Below the pieces are notes generated by a model that was not told where the DNA came from, did not search any database, and worked only from the letters and a program-made list of their open reading frames with translations. Positions 43,917-55,545 of a stretch of DNA of 64,000 nt are shown piece by piece. Positions within the stretch are counted from its first letter, which is position 1. The number at the start of each line of letters is the position of its first letter. Origin of the DNA: Pollenia angustigena (Eukaryota > Arthropoda > Insecta > Diptera > Polleniidae); contig OV884056.1 in NCBI GenBank assembly GCA_930367215.1, positions 230,321,127 to 230,385,126 on the forward strand, read 5' to 3'. Both the position numbers and the translations under genes were made by a program.

Positions 43917-45830
43917 CATAGGTGTTTTTTGCCAATCTAGCCGGACATTAAGCAAAAAATTTAATTTAAGAAATGGAAAAATTTAAGTACGCAGCTCGAC
44001 AGACAACAAAGTTCTTCATCGTATAGTGAATTTTCAAGTCTTTTGCTTGAGATTTGTGGTTTTGGGACACTCTTTAAACCAGGAAAGTTGATTAAATTGC
44101 ATGCGTGTTCATTGACTTTTTACGGTTTTGGGAGGTTTACAATACATTTTTTTGTAGATAAACGAATAAAGATTTTACATTAAATTTTTTTTTTCTGTGA
44201 AAGACAGCTAATTATGAAAATTTTTAGAAAAATTTTATTTGAATTTTTTATGATAAAAAAATTAGTACGAAATTAAAAAAAACGATTTTTTTGTTCACTT
44301 TTTTGTAAAAAAAAAAAATTTAAAAGGTTTTTGAAGGTGAGTTCCGCTGAGTTCTTAAAAATGTTATACATCACGATAAAATTTGAAATCTCTACTTTTA
44401 AATTAAAAAAAAAACGTTGCGCGTTGTTGCGCCATTTTTTTTATGATTTTTTGAAAATTTCACTTTTTTCTGTTTTTGCTCATCTTGCATAGGTACATAT
44501 GATAGAAACCCTTTCGTCAGTCATAAAATGTTTTGGTTGTACGTAGATGTTTTTGATTTAGATTATTACATCTAAGACTAATATTACCTGTGTAAAAAAA
44601 GGGATGTGCGAAACAGTAAGTAACGACGTTATTTTATGGAGCAAAATAAATGTACCTGTTTTGCATAACTTTTAAAATCATTAACAACAAAAATAATATA
44701 TAATAAAAAATCAAATCTGGGCTCTAGTTTTTAGTTTTTTTTAATATATATTGTGGTTATAGCATACAATTTTTAAGCTTTGAGAGTAAAATGGAAAAAG
44801 TGTATAATATATGGCGCAACTGTAATGAATGAGGCATTGTTGCCTATCGGGCTATTATCAGAAGAAGCGTTTGAGGCACGAAATAAACATTTTCGGCTTT
44901 ACAGGCAGAATTTTGCTAGAAAGTTTTCGAGGGTTCAGTGTAACAAAGATATTATAAATAGACTTTTGCTCAGTTCTGACCCACTGATTACTAGTATATG
45001 ACCAACTCCAAAAAAAAGTCATTACCCTTTACGAAAGAAGCAATTTCTTTTATGCTTCCACCTGTACTTGGCTCTGAAGAGAATTCAGATTCAGAAGAGG
45101 ATTTTGAAGAAGCAGACGAAGAAGAACCATGGCACTCATCATCATCTTAGTGCAAAAGAGAAGTTATTTTAAATAAATTAGCTGTTATTATTTTAAACAA
45201 AATTTACTGTTACTATTATAAATAAGTTATTATTACGAATATATTTATTATTTTCAGATAAATTAAATACTATAAAATACATAAAAGTCACATAAAATCT
45301 TAAAAATTAATATGTTTTGGAAATTAGCAAAAAAAAAATTTTTACAGGGTCGTTCCGGGGGGGGATGTTTGGAGGGATACCTCCCCCTACCCATTAAAGT
45401 TCAAAAATTTAATTTTTATAGTATTAAGGCGTTAGTAATCTATTTCTTTTAATATTTACATTTTTTTTAAATACTATTTTATGTAACCGCCCTCAAAAGG
45501 GGGCGGGGGCGAAAAGTGTAATTTTACGATCTCATGGGTCTTATTTTAGGTTTTTTAACTTTCGCCGACGTTAAAAGTTGCATTTGCCAAACAAAAGTAT
45601 GGGAAAAGTTAAAAAAAAATTGCATTTTTCAGAGGTTGGATTAGTTCTTCTAGGGGGAACCTTTTCCTCCTTGGTCCGATTATATTTATTTTTGAGGTTT
45701 ACCTGCCTATGACAATATCACATATTTCTACCAAGTTTCATCGATCTAGGGGCACTCAATAACTTTTAAGAAGCAATATAAGCTAAAACAAAAAGTAATG
45801 TCCGGCTAGATTGGCAAAAAACCCCTATGT
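43917..45830 (+). mobile_element. 1.9-kb TIR transposon with an unclassified ORF
   Basis: Inverted ends CATAGGTGTTTTTTGCCAAT and, reverse strand, CATAGGGGTTTTTTGCCAAT continue CTAGCCGGACATTA on both sides, one mismatch in about 34 bp. Flanks are GTCGTA and TGCGTC; no certain duplication. It carries the ORF remnant at 44760-45150, and a decayed copy without the ORF and right TIR lies at 16780-18620. Confidence 0.85.
44760..45150 (+). pseudogene. C-terminal part of an unclassified transposase-like protein
   Basis: The open frame 44780-45001 reads a KCIIYGATVM block, then LLPIGLLSEEAFEARNKHFR and a basic region ending NRLLLSSDPLITS. After an in-frame TGA and a run of eight A, the next frame continues KSLPFTKEAISFMLPPVLG, then a Glu/Asp-rich tail ending at TAG 45148-45150. 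I recall the PIG.LSEEA.EARNK and SSDP.IS pattern from orphan arthropod and cnidarian transposase-like proteins that also carry a DTTAxNTGR block; this is from memory and unverified. The N-terminal catalytic part is absent. Its location between good TIRs argues that it belongs to the transposon. Confidence 0.65.
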
Positions 45831-46141
45831 GCGTCGTTTTAATGTATTTACTGCGCGCATGACACAAATGCGATTCAGCGTTTTATGCCAGACACAACTG
45901 TACACTAGTTTAATTACAAAAAAAAGAAAAAAATATGAAACCACTTGCAATCGAGGAAGTTTTTTGTGTAATTTAAGAATATTAACTGCATTTTTGGGTT
46001 TTTATTTTTTTAAAGTTCCCCCTTTCATTCGGATGAAGGAAAGTGAAAAATTAATTTATTTTTTAAAAATTAAATACTGTTTTTGCTTTATTCAAAAGGT
46101 TAATACTAAAAAAAATTAATAATTTAAAACAGTTAGTAATA
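45831..46141. other. No gene
   Basis: Frame 45811-46119 starts within the TIR and is lysine/phenylalanine rich; no motif. Confidence 0.45.
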
Positions 46142-46453
46142 ATGCCCGTAATTTCAACAAACAGATATCTGGTCGTGTTCGTACCTAATAGTTATCTTTA
46201 CCTATGCGGTACAACTAGTTTGGTAATTTCAACGTTAAATTTACCTACGTGTTTTTTCCTTTAAATTTTCTTTAAAAATATGGCAATATTTGTGCTTTTA
46301 TTAACTTTTTGAATTAACTGTCAAAAATGGATGGTGTAAAATACACTACAGTTTAATCAGTAGATAAGACATACGTATTAAAATTATAAAAAATTCGTTA
46401 CACCATAGATACCTATACACAGCTAGATATCTTTTTGTAAAAATTACGGACAT
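46142..46453. mobile_element. 312-bp MITE
   Basis: Ends ATGCCCGTAATTT and ATGTCCGTAATTT (reverse strand) extend through ACA, AGATATCT and a TACCTA block on both arms. Flanking duplication unclear. Confidence 0.65.
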
Positions 46454-46504
46454 AAGTACAGAATGTACAAACAAAAATTTAATAATTATTTTTTCCTGTG
46501 AACT

Positions 46505-48282
46505 TTAGATTAAAAAATTCAAATTTTTCGAGTTGGCATGTAGTCCCTCCATCAGTTTTACAGCACGTTCAGCATTTTGGTTAGATCTGGGAATGTCAAT
46601 TAATGACTCCTCGACCGACCAGTGCATCTTCAAACACTTAATTGCCTTCTTGCATTTTGTCTTGGTGAGTGAGGTTAACAGTTCATTGAAAGACGCTTCG
46701 TTGTAGTGTTGCGACTGGAACCAAGCATTTGCCCATTCAAAGCAGATGAAGTCGCATGCTGTACTGAGGATGTGGCGCCACTCTGGCATCAGAAAAAATT
46801 GTATAACAGCATATATTGCACGCGAGTTCCATCTTGCCTGGTGTAAGTTTGGGAGTTTCTTCCAGCTGATTCGGGGCCATTGTGAAGTTGTTTTGTAATG
46901 ACGATATGCCTGACATAGTTCATACAAGAACTTTAAATCATCTCGCCATCCAGGGTTCTCGTCTGTGTAAACATCATCTGTCGCAACTTGGTGGTAAAGA
47001 GCCTGAAGAGCGACATAATTTTCTCTTAATTTGTCAATGAAAGAATAGTTGAGTTCTGGTTTGCTCGTAGGCTCTTGAATAAGGAAATTAATGACATGCT
47101 TCAGAAGGAGGTCGAGTACATGTTGCTGACAGCCAATGTATTGTGGCTTTTGAAAGCCCTTGCTCAAGACATCATCCTGTATCAGCTTTACAATCCCGTG
47201 TAAACGACCAGTATTTACTGCTGTCGTGTCGCAGATTATCATGCGAATATTTCCCCAAGCATCGTATTCATCAATTAGTTGATGTAGTTGCTTGTAAATG
47301 ACCGCGGCAGAACCACTCTCACATTTTAGAATACCGAGTTTGATTTCGGTTGTGGTATTTTTCAGCAGAACTACTTGATACACTTTCCCTTGGACTCTTT
47401 TACCATCGAACTGAAGACAATAGGGATCTTTGCTTTGAAGTTTTTAAAAATTTCGGATTTCATTTGCTGTCCTTCGGAGATTACTCGTTTCCAGACACCC
47501 GACTGACTTGGAACCGGCACATCATGACCCTGTTTAGAAATGGTTGCAAGAACGTTATGTGCTTTATATGTAGAAATGTTGTTTTCCAGTACCAATAAAC
47601 TTGCTGTTGTAGTGCTTGTTCTTTTGTATTTCGGTTTGCATTCCGAAGAAGATGACGTGGAAGAAAAGCTTGGAGACTTGGGTGAAGAATCGGAGGCAAA
47701 TTCAGAGACAATCTCATGTGTGTGTTGCGTTTGAAAAGTACTGGTTTGAGCTTGAGATATTGATAGTCGTATTCGTTTTCTTGAGTGAATTGATTCCAAA
47801 GGGGCTTGTTTAACCGTTGAATAGCCAACCTTACCTCCACTTTCAACTTGACTCTGGTATAACTCTTTATCTTCCGAGCATTTCCATTCTCCATTCACGT
47901 TGGTGACATCAAATAACTGAGAAGGTGTTGCAGTGAATTTTTCAGACGGTTTCTTTTTGTTTTTATCATTTAGATCAATCAAACGATTGAGTTTCTTTCT
48001 AATGAGTGCGCTGGATAAAAGTGGAAAGTCTAGAGTTTCCCTCCAGAGCAATTCTATATCCGTAATCATGTTTTTGATTCGATCCAGTCGCCGTTTCTCG
48101 CTGTTGAACAGAAAAGTTAAGTTTCCAAGAATTTGGCGGTTTGTCGGCATCCGTGTGAGATTGGAGAGCTTTTCAACAGATGGAATGTTTGGATCCCTTT
48201 TCTGTTTAGAAGAGGAAGGTAGATTCTTCGTCCACGTATACCTGTTTGCCTTGACACTATTGCTGGAATTTTTAGAAGACAT
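46505..48282 (-). pseudogene. hAT-like transposase-related gene, one frameshift
   Basis: Two overlapping minus-strand frames form one protein of about 590 residues: 48282-47371 (303 aa) and 47383-46505 (292 aa). The frame changes at about 47385-47415, where the second frame reads QFDGKRVQGKVYQ upstream of its methionine. The first part is Ser/Lys rich with PTNRQILGNL and a low-complexity Ser region (about 195-215). The second part has IICDTTAVNTGR (Asp52), GCQQHVLDLLLKH (Cys85, His88), ARWNSRA (183-189) and NQNAERAVKLM (268-278). This order matches the RNase H fold of hAT-like enzymes: DGxxV, C..H, RWNS and the final Glu. It is the best-preserved coding unit in the window. It could be a recent element, a domesticated gene, or intact with a sequencing error. 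Confidence 0.75.
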
Positions 48283-48678
48283 TTTATTGTGGTTTTAAAG
48301 TGATTAAATTACTTCTTCTTAGTAAGACTTGCACTAAAGATTTAAAAAAAAAATTAAAAATTAAAAAAGGGGGAAAATTTTTTAATTTTTTTTAAATTTG
48401 ATGTTACTAATGTCATCTGAATGCAATTATTTCTCGAATTTAAGGGGTTTTATTTTTGTAATGTAAAATAATGCAAATAGTAATCACCCTACTGTACACC
48501 TCTAATTGCGCGCGTGTTAATACCTATGATATACTTAGCAATATACTTTTTCAATCATAAATAACAAATTAATTTCTTTTACGACAACACCTGCATTATG
48601 GTCCATTGCCAAACGGGAAACTACTTAATAACTATTGATTCAACTGGCAGCAATTGTGTCTTTAATAGATACTAAAAC
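48283..48678. other. No gene; upstream region of the transposase-like gene
   Basis: AT-rich, with A/T runs at 48340-48400. The part next to 48679 seems to belong to the DINE-like element whose tail continues at 52479. Confidence 0.4.
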
Positions 48679-48686
48679 ATGCAAAC
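48679..48686. repeat. 8-bp target-site duplication, left copy
   Basis: ATGCAAAC; identical copy at 52471-52478. Confidence 0.9.
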
Positions 48687-48845
48687 CAGTGTTGGCAAAA
48701 CTTGGTGACCAAAAATGGCTAAATTTATGGAAAAAAATGGGCCAAGAAATGGCTAAAAGCTTTTTTAAATGAAAACACATTAAAATTTAATAACAAATTG
48801 TGAGTTAAGATCAATTTGTTAAATAAGAATAAACGTAAATTAATA

Positions 48846-49003
48846 TTAAAAATTTAAATCATCGAAAAATTCGATGTCGTTATTGTTCATCTCATAGGAA
48901 TCACTCATCAGTTTCAAATAATCATAAGTTTTAAATAATTAGAAGGTAAATCATAATCACGACAACATTTACACAACCTTTTGAGTCCAGACCTACAATA
49001 AAA
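48846..49003 (-). pseudogene. hAT transposase C-terminal exon remnant
   Basis: From about 48995 the minus strand reads GLKRLCKCCRDYDLPSNYLK, then MSDSYEMNNNDIEFFDDLNF and a stop. The shape (GLKRxxKCCxxYxLP and a short acidic tail) fits a hAT transposase C-terminus. TTTTATTGTAG just upstream on this strand could be a 3-prime splice site. The rest of the transposase is not recognisable in the right flank. Confidence 0.5.
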
Positions 49004-49154
49004 GACAAGTAAGAAAGTATAGTCGGTAAACCCCGACTTTATGATACCCTACACCGCATTAGTACCTTTGTACCAAATTTTATCAAATAATCTCTAAATT
49101 GCGACATCTACTTTGCTCACAAAGTTTACATGGACAGTCGCATCTTGTATGGGA

Positions 49155-50298
49155 TTTTTTTTTTTTTTTTAAATTTAAATGTTTGCGCTGCTTAAAATAT
49201 GAGGTTTGGTGTAAGAAATCAAGTCCTAATTTTTCAGCTCAATCCGACGGTGCCTAGTCGTGCCAAGTGGGGCCCAAAGTTCCCCATATGATAAAAAAAA
49301 CATCTATTCAATCAGATACTAGATGAAAAGCCGGTCTTAAAGACCGAAAATCGAAAATCTGGCTTCGTTACAATCTTCCGCAGAGAAAATACTTTAAGTA
49401 TGCCAAATTTCAGCTTCCTATGTCATCAGATGGCTTCAGAAAGTTGCGGAAAGAATAGGACATACCTGCAAACATCCTTACATACTAAGAAATTATATAT
49501 TGTATAGATAGATTAAAGTATTTGCAGTTTAATATTTTAGTATGATACGAACGAAAGATTTTTAACTAATTTTAACTAATTCGGGGTCGCTGAATCCAGT
49601 GGTGCTAGCCGTTTTTTTAGGTTAGCTTTAGTTTTCGAGATATACCGTTATTTCGAAAATTAAGGATGTTGCACAACATATGTTCGCGCAACTCAAAAAC
49701 GCTTTAGCTTATTGAAAAACTAAAAAAAACCGAAATTCGGCAATAAAATTTACTTTAAGAAAGTTAAAACTTTTTTCTTCATATTGGCCTTGGTTTTCGA
49801 GATATACCGTTATTTCGAAAATTAGGAAGGTTGCACAACATATGTTCGCGTAACTCAAAAACGCTTTAGTTTATTGAAAAACAAAAAAACCGAAATTCCG
49901 CAATAAAATTTACTTTAAGAAAGTTAAAACTTTTTTCTTCATATTGGCTTTGGTTTTCGAGATATACCGTTATTTCGAAAATTAAGGAGGTTGCACAACA
50001 TATGTTCGCGTAACTCAAAAACGCTTTAGCTTATTTTTTCTGGAAAAAAAAAATAATTTTTTTATTAAAATTTCGGAATTTTTGTTTTTAAAAATTCATA
50101 AAAAATTGAAAAATTGAGCTATGCTTCTAATTTTATAGAGTCATATAAAAAACAATATTGCAAACAAAACAAGCTATAAATGATTAAAATCTGTTCACAA
50201 CTTTTGATTTTATGTATTCACAAAAGACGAACAATTTTAATTAATTTAAGAATTTTATTAAACCGCCATATGTGTATAATTGAAATTCTTATATTTGG
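49155..50298. repeat. Left arm of ~2.4-kb palindrome
   Basis: Reverse complement of 50365-51604 with only scattered mismatches seen by eye. It lacks about 96 bp present in the right arm (about 50632-50728). It contains 2.6 units of a ~161-bp tandem repeat starting at 49631, 49793 and 49953 (GTTTTCGAGATATACCGTTA). Confidence 0.95.
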
Positions 50299-50364
50299 TT
50301 CAATGTATGACCAACTCCAGTCATACATTTGACCCTTCTTGAGGCATCCTAGGCACTACACGGG
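50299..50364. repeat. 66-bp palindrome spacer with its own hairpin
   Basis: Contains AATGTATGAC, loop of eight, GTCATACATT: a ten-pair hairpin at the tip of the giant palindrome. Confidence 0.85.
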
Positions 50365-51604
50365 CCAAATATAAGAATTACAATTATACACATATGGCGG
50401 TTTAATAAAATTCTTAAATTAATTAAAATTGTTCGTCTTTTGTGAATACATAAAATCAAAAGTTGTGAACAGATTATAATCATTTATAGCTTGTTTTGTT
50501 TGCAATATTGTTTTTTATATGACTCTATAAAATTAGAAGCATAGCTCAATTTTTCAATTTTTTATGAATTTTTAAAAACAAAAATTCCGAAATTTTAATA
50601 AAAAAATTATTTTTTTTTTCCAGAAAAAAAAATTATATTTCTAAAACGACTGCGCATACAAGAAAAACGTTTTATCATTCTTAAAGTAAATTTTATTGCG
50701 GAATTTCGATTTTTTTTAGTTTTTCAATAAGCTAAAGCGTTTTTGAGTTACGCGAACATATGTTGTGCAACCTCCTTAATTTTCGAAATAACGGTATATC
50801 TCGAAAACCAAAGCCAATATGAAGAAAAAAGTTTTAACTTTCTTAAAGTAAATTTTATTGCGGAATTTCGGTTTTTTTGTTTTTCAATAAACTAAAGCGT
50901 TTTTTAGTTACGCGAACATATGTTGTGCAACCTCCTTAATTTTCGAAATAACGGTATATCTCGAAAACCAAAGCCAATATGAAGAAAAAAGTTTTAACTT
51001 TCTTAAAGTAAATTTTATTGCCGAATTTCGGTTTTTTTTAGTTTTTCAATTAGCTAAAGCGTTTTTGAGTTGCGCGAACATATGTTGTGCAACATCCTTA
51101 ATTTTCGAAATAACGGTATATCTCGAAAACTAAAGCTAACCTAAAAAAACGGCTAGCACCACTGGATTCAGCGACCCCGAATTAGTTAAAATTAGTTAAA
51201 AATCTTTCGTTCGTATCATACTAAAATATTAAACTGCAAATACTTTAATCTATCTATACAATATATAATTTCTTAGTATGTAAGGATGTTTGCAGGTATG
51301 TCCTATTCTTTCCGCAACTTTCTGAAGCCATCTGATGACATAGGAAGCTGAAATTTGGCATACTTAAAGTATTTTCTCTGCGGAAGATCGTAACGAAGCC
51401 AGATTTTCGATTTTCGGTCTTAAAGACCGGCTTTTCATCTAGTATCTGATTGAATAGATGTTTTTTTTTATCATATGGGGAACTTTGGGCCCCACTTGGC
51501 ACGGCTAGGCAGCGTCGGATTGAGCTGAAAAATTAGGACTTGATTTCTTACACCAAACCTCATATTTTAAGCAGCGCAAACATGTAAATTTAAAAAAAAA
51601 AAAA
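50365..51604. repeat. Right arm of ~2.4-kb palindrome
   Basis: Inverse of 49155-50298. Tandem repeat units end at 50808, 50968 and 51130 with 160- and 162-bp spacing, mirroring the left arm. Frame 51254-51502 is palindrome sequence and is not called. Confidence 0.95.
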
Positions 51605-52470
51605 TTGCGACCAGTCTAATGGACAGCCAGCCGGACAAACATCGTGATTCTGAGTTAATCGATATACGTAAAGGTGGGCTAAGGACTAATATTTTAAGGT
51701 GTTACAGACATCAGCACAAACGCATAGTCCCCTCCCCACTATTGTGGTGGTGGTATAAATATTGTATTGTTATGGTAAAAATATTTATCTAATTGACAAA
51801 ATCGAATTAACGCCCAGTAAAAACTTCGCTTACTTTTTCAAAACGAATAGCTTCTTTAACTCAATATTTAGTAGCTTTCTTCTATAACTACATGTATAAC
51901 TACTTTTTCTGGATGTATTTAAGTAAAAAAATAATGACTTACTTTTAAATGCGTTCATTTTGGAACATGCCTTGTAAAATTAATTGGTTCTTTCAGTGGA
52001 ATTGTAAGTAGTGCATTCATGTTTTTCTGATTACTCAACACATTATTTTGTAGACCATGGAAGTGAGAGCAACTTTATAGTCAATTCTGAAATTTCTAAA
52101 ACAATTTTGTTACCGCCTGCATCCCTTTATTGAAATACTTGCAACCAGAAAGAAACAGCGATGTTTGTGTTGGTCCATTTTATAAATTTAATAGTGGAAT
52201 ACTGTTCCTTTATTTTAAAAGATGTCTAAGCGTCATAGTTTATAGCGATTTTCAACATTTGTAAAAGTTGTGATTTAAATTAAAGGCATTTTAATTGTTC
52301 AAAATGTTTATTTTACTTTTATAAATTTTTATAATAAAATAAACATTTTTCTTTTAAAAGAAAAACGGCAAAAAACATTGAAAAATGGCTAAAAAAAAAA
52401 CATGGCTAATGGCTAAACTGGGTGAAAAATGGCTAAATCTAGCCGCTAAATGGCTAAATTGGCAACACTG

Positions 52471-52478
52471 ATGCAAAC
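52471..52478. repeat. 8-bp target-site duplication, right copy
   Basis: ATGCAAAC, identical to 48679-48686. Confidence 0.9.
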
Positions 52479-52640
52479 AGACGGACATGCATCACTCATT
52501 AAAAACTACACAAGGGCCCAAGATATTTATATTAAACGGAGTCCTAAGTCAATACTTCTTCACCTTACACTCGAAATGATAAGCTTAGTGTATCCCCATT
52601 ACACACTCATGGTGGTGCAGGGTATAGAAACAAACTGTAC
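52479..52640 (+). repeat. DINE-like 3-prime tail interrupted by the hAT element
   Basis: AGACGGACATGCATCACTCA, then CACTCATGGTGGTGCAGGGT resembles the tail at 51620-51760. Its upstream part continues on the other side of the hAT element before 48679. It is followed by A-runs at 52641-52660. Confidence 0.5.
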
Positions 52641-52660
52641 ACAAAAAAAAAAAAAAAAAA

Positions 52661-53990
52661 CAATACACCGCAAAGTTAAGTATTCATAGCAAATAACATT
52701 TGTATGTATGTGTAAGCAGTTTCCTGCAGGACCAGCAGCACTAGTATGGGAAACATGACTTGTAGAAGAAAAAAGATTAACACAAGAAAACATATTGCTT
52801 ATAAAAAGGATTAGAGCTATTAGGGAACTTAAAAATATTTTTCGAAATAACTAATTAAGTTAAACCAAGTGGGAAAATCGTATTCGGTTGTATCGAATCA
52901 GAAATACACAGAAAAAAATTGGTTGAAAATTTATTATTAATAAATTCAATAATGCTGTTTCGAACAATTCTTTAATTGTTCCAATTAATTTGTCTTAATT
53001 GAAAATAAAAATTATAATGTTTGTGTGTATATTTGCAAATATGAGCACATACACACGAACTTCAAAATATTTAAAGTTTGAAAAAATTTTTAATTGTTTC
53101 AATTAACTATGTTGATTTATATAGCCTCTTTTGCTGGTGGCTACATTTCAATTAAACTTATTGATTAAGACTGATTAGCAAGAGAAGCGCAAACTTAAGT
53201 GTGTTAATTGATAAGAGTAATTTGTTTGCAGACGGAAAATCATAACGAAATTTGATTAATAATACAAATTTCTAACAAATACGTTAATTGAAGTTGGCTT
53301 TTCATTTTTTCCAGAATTGGAATTTTTTAGGGATAAACTTAAAAGAAGAAATTTATTAGTTAATTTTAGAATAGATTATCTGAAAACAGATCACCGTTTT
53401 ATAAAAACAATCAAAGCCATTTAAATTGGTATGTAACCAAGTATAATTACCATAAAAGAAAATCCAATGCCATGTTACTTTTTGGTACACATTTCATTTA
53501 AACGGTGATGTGAATATAAACAAAATCTTATTTAAGTAGATGGTACCAACGAAATTATCACCAAATTCAGAGAACATTTTGCACTTGATCAATTGAAACA
53601 GTTGGTTTAAAAATTACTTTCTTCTGTATTTAATATTTAATAAAAATGTTTTTGCTTCTACTTAAAATGATTGTATTTTAAGCTAAACCTCTTGTTGATC
53701 AAGTACAATATGGACAGAACTGCCTTTTTGAATAAATCAAAAACATGAAGCCTTTAAGGACCACAGCCAGGTTAGATATTTTTTAATAGAGATGCAATTA
53801 TGCGAAAATGTCACAGAAAATTATACCAAAAGAAGGAAAACATGTAAGCATGCATTCGGGGAAAGATATGTTGACAACATAGAGCTCTTCTAGCGATTGG
53901 TGCTAATTTTAACAAAGTATTTTTTCATTGCAATGTCCAGATATTTGCCAAAAAAATTATTTATTATTTCACACAGAAAGAATTATTTAC
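52661..53990. other. No gene; hairpin block at 52880
   Basis: ATTCGGTTGTATCGAAT (52881-52897) resembles the DINE-like hairpin. The remainder is AT-rich without motif. Confidence 0.4.
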
Positions 53991-53994
53991 TAAA

Positions 53995-54065
53995 TGACCA
54001 GAAAATAGGGTTTGAACCAAGAAAATGTTGCACCATTCTCGTCTAAGCCAAAAACTGCTTATTGT
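53995..54065 (-). repeat. tRNA-like SINE fragment
   Basis: On the minus strand TGGCTTAGACG (A box, 54040-54050) lies 22 bp upstream of GGTTCAAACCC (B box, 54008-54018). No acceptor stem could be found. Confidence 0.4.
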
Positions 54066-54973
54066 AAACATAAACTTGGCTTGGTTTAAGCAAAAAGGTA
54101 TGACTCAAAGCGAAAACTTACTTAAATACAGCTTAAAACAAATTATTTTAATTCTATAGTTACTTTAATCAAGTTTTCGTTGCTTATGGTCAATTGCACC
54201 AATTGTATTTAAATACCAATTTTTATTTAAATATAGTTTTTCATACAATTTTAATTTTATTTTACAAGAAAAACGAATTTTAAACATTAATTGTTATTTA
54301 ACCCTCCGTCATGCACATGTATCTGGCCAGATCGTTTAAGAATTTAACAGTTATTTAAATACATTTCTAATTCAGCTAGGTGTTTGAGTCTCCAGGTACC
54401 CTCTACAAATATTGTTAGCTATCGTTTTATGAAAAAAAAAAAACATTAAAACAAGCAACAAAAACAATTTATCTGGATTTTTTCATTTACACATCACATA
54501 CGTAGCGCATGTATCTAGCCAGATACACTTGTATTTTGTATGAAGAATAATGTAATTTATTTGCATTTTTTATTTATTTTTTGCGTTTATTTACTCAAAT
54601 CAACTGAAACTGCATTTTATTTGTACTCTGCATTGTTATAGCTGTTGTAATTTTTGAATTGAAATTAATCGAAATAAACTTTAAAACCATTTGTCTTGAG
54701 CATTTTCTGAAAATTTTAAAGAAATCCCTAGCATTTGTTTCTTGATGCAAGAACCTCGATTCTATTTAAAATTCAGGAAAACCAATATTAACTTATATTA
54801 TAAATGCAGCTTGATTTCAATAATATCTTTCTTATTTTTAATAAAACCAAGCTACTTTTTTACCACCCAAATATTGAAGAATACAACAACACTGTAATAG
54901 AACAATGTTTAAGTTAAACAGTGATGTCAGTTATGATTGTGTTGGTGAGATTACTCTTATCTCTTACATGCCC
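54066..54973. other. No gene; piggyBac-like end and paired direct repeats
   Basis: TTAACCCTCCGTCATGCACA starts at 54298. GCACATGTATCTGGCCAGAT (54312-54331) and GCGCATGTATCTAGCCAGAT (54506-54525) are direct repeats about 194 bp apart. The TTAA-CCC start suggests a piggyBac end; no partner end was found. Confidence 0.35.
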
Positions 54974-55545
54974 AGCGGGCGAAATATGCGGTTGCGAGGC
55001 CTATTGCGAGGCCTTATTAAAGACCTTTTCTAAGGGTCATCTATGTTCGATTAAATTGTTGGGAATCAGGTAAGGTATTAAAACTTACAAAACATTTTCA
55101 TGAAAGGGTGATGCAAACACCAGGGCCAGCATTATGCGAGGAAATATAGTTCATGCTTTCCATTCATTTTTCATCAGACCATTTAAAGTTAACTTACATT
55201 TATTGCTATGAAGATTTAAAAGCAATAAATAATAATACAATTATCGAAAAATGTTGAGTTATGGACAGACACAATCAGTTATTATTTAAATAAATTTAAT
55301 CTGGAACCTCAGAAACTTTGCTTATTTTTTGGAAAAATTGCGCAGTTCACAATATTTGAAGTCTTTTTACAACCTAATACAATTCTTTCCAATATTTTTC
55401 GTTTTTTGCTCAACATACCTTTGCGAATTCTAACAATGAAAATTCATTTGCTCATACTAATGCAAATATTAAGTTTAAAAATATTCTGTAAGTATTTACC
55501 ACCATTATAAAAAGAGAAGATTTTACTAGCCTATAATAAATACTT

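Larger units (their letters stand above)
49019..51760. mobile_element. DINE-like element with a giant palindromic core
   Basis: The left end has the hairpin AGTCGG, TAAACC, CCGACT followed by GATACCCTACACC; the right end has CAAACATCGTG, AGTTAATCGATATA, ACATCAGCACAAACGCATA and a GTGGTGGTATAAA block. These are the end types of DINE-1/Helentron-like fly elements. Between them lie two inverted arms described separately. Confidence 0.65.
48687..52470 (-). mobile_element. hAT element with a nested palindromic element
   Basis: Ends CAGTGTTGGCAA and CAGTGTTGCCAA (reverse strand), both followed by AATGGCTAAAT-type blocks that recur several times near the ends, and a perfect 8-bp duplication. The 3.8-kb length includes a DINE-like element of about 2.7 kb (49019-51760), leaving roughly 1 kb of hAT sequence. 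Confidence 0.9.

Noticed and set aside
47540..48298. Plus-strand frames opposite the transposase-like gene
   Set aside because: Antisense shadows of the minus-strand coding sequence.
51254..51502. 82-codon frame
   Set aside because: Lies wholly in one arm of the giant palindrome.
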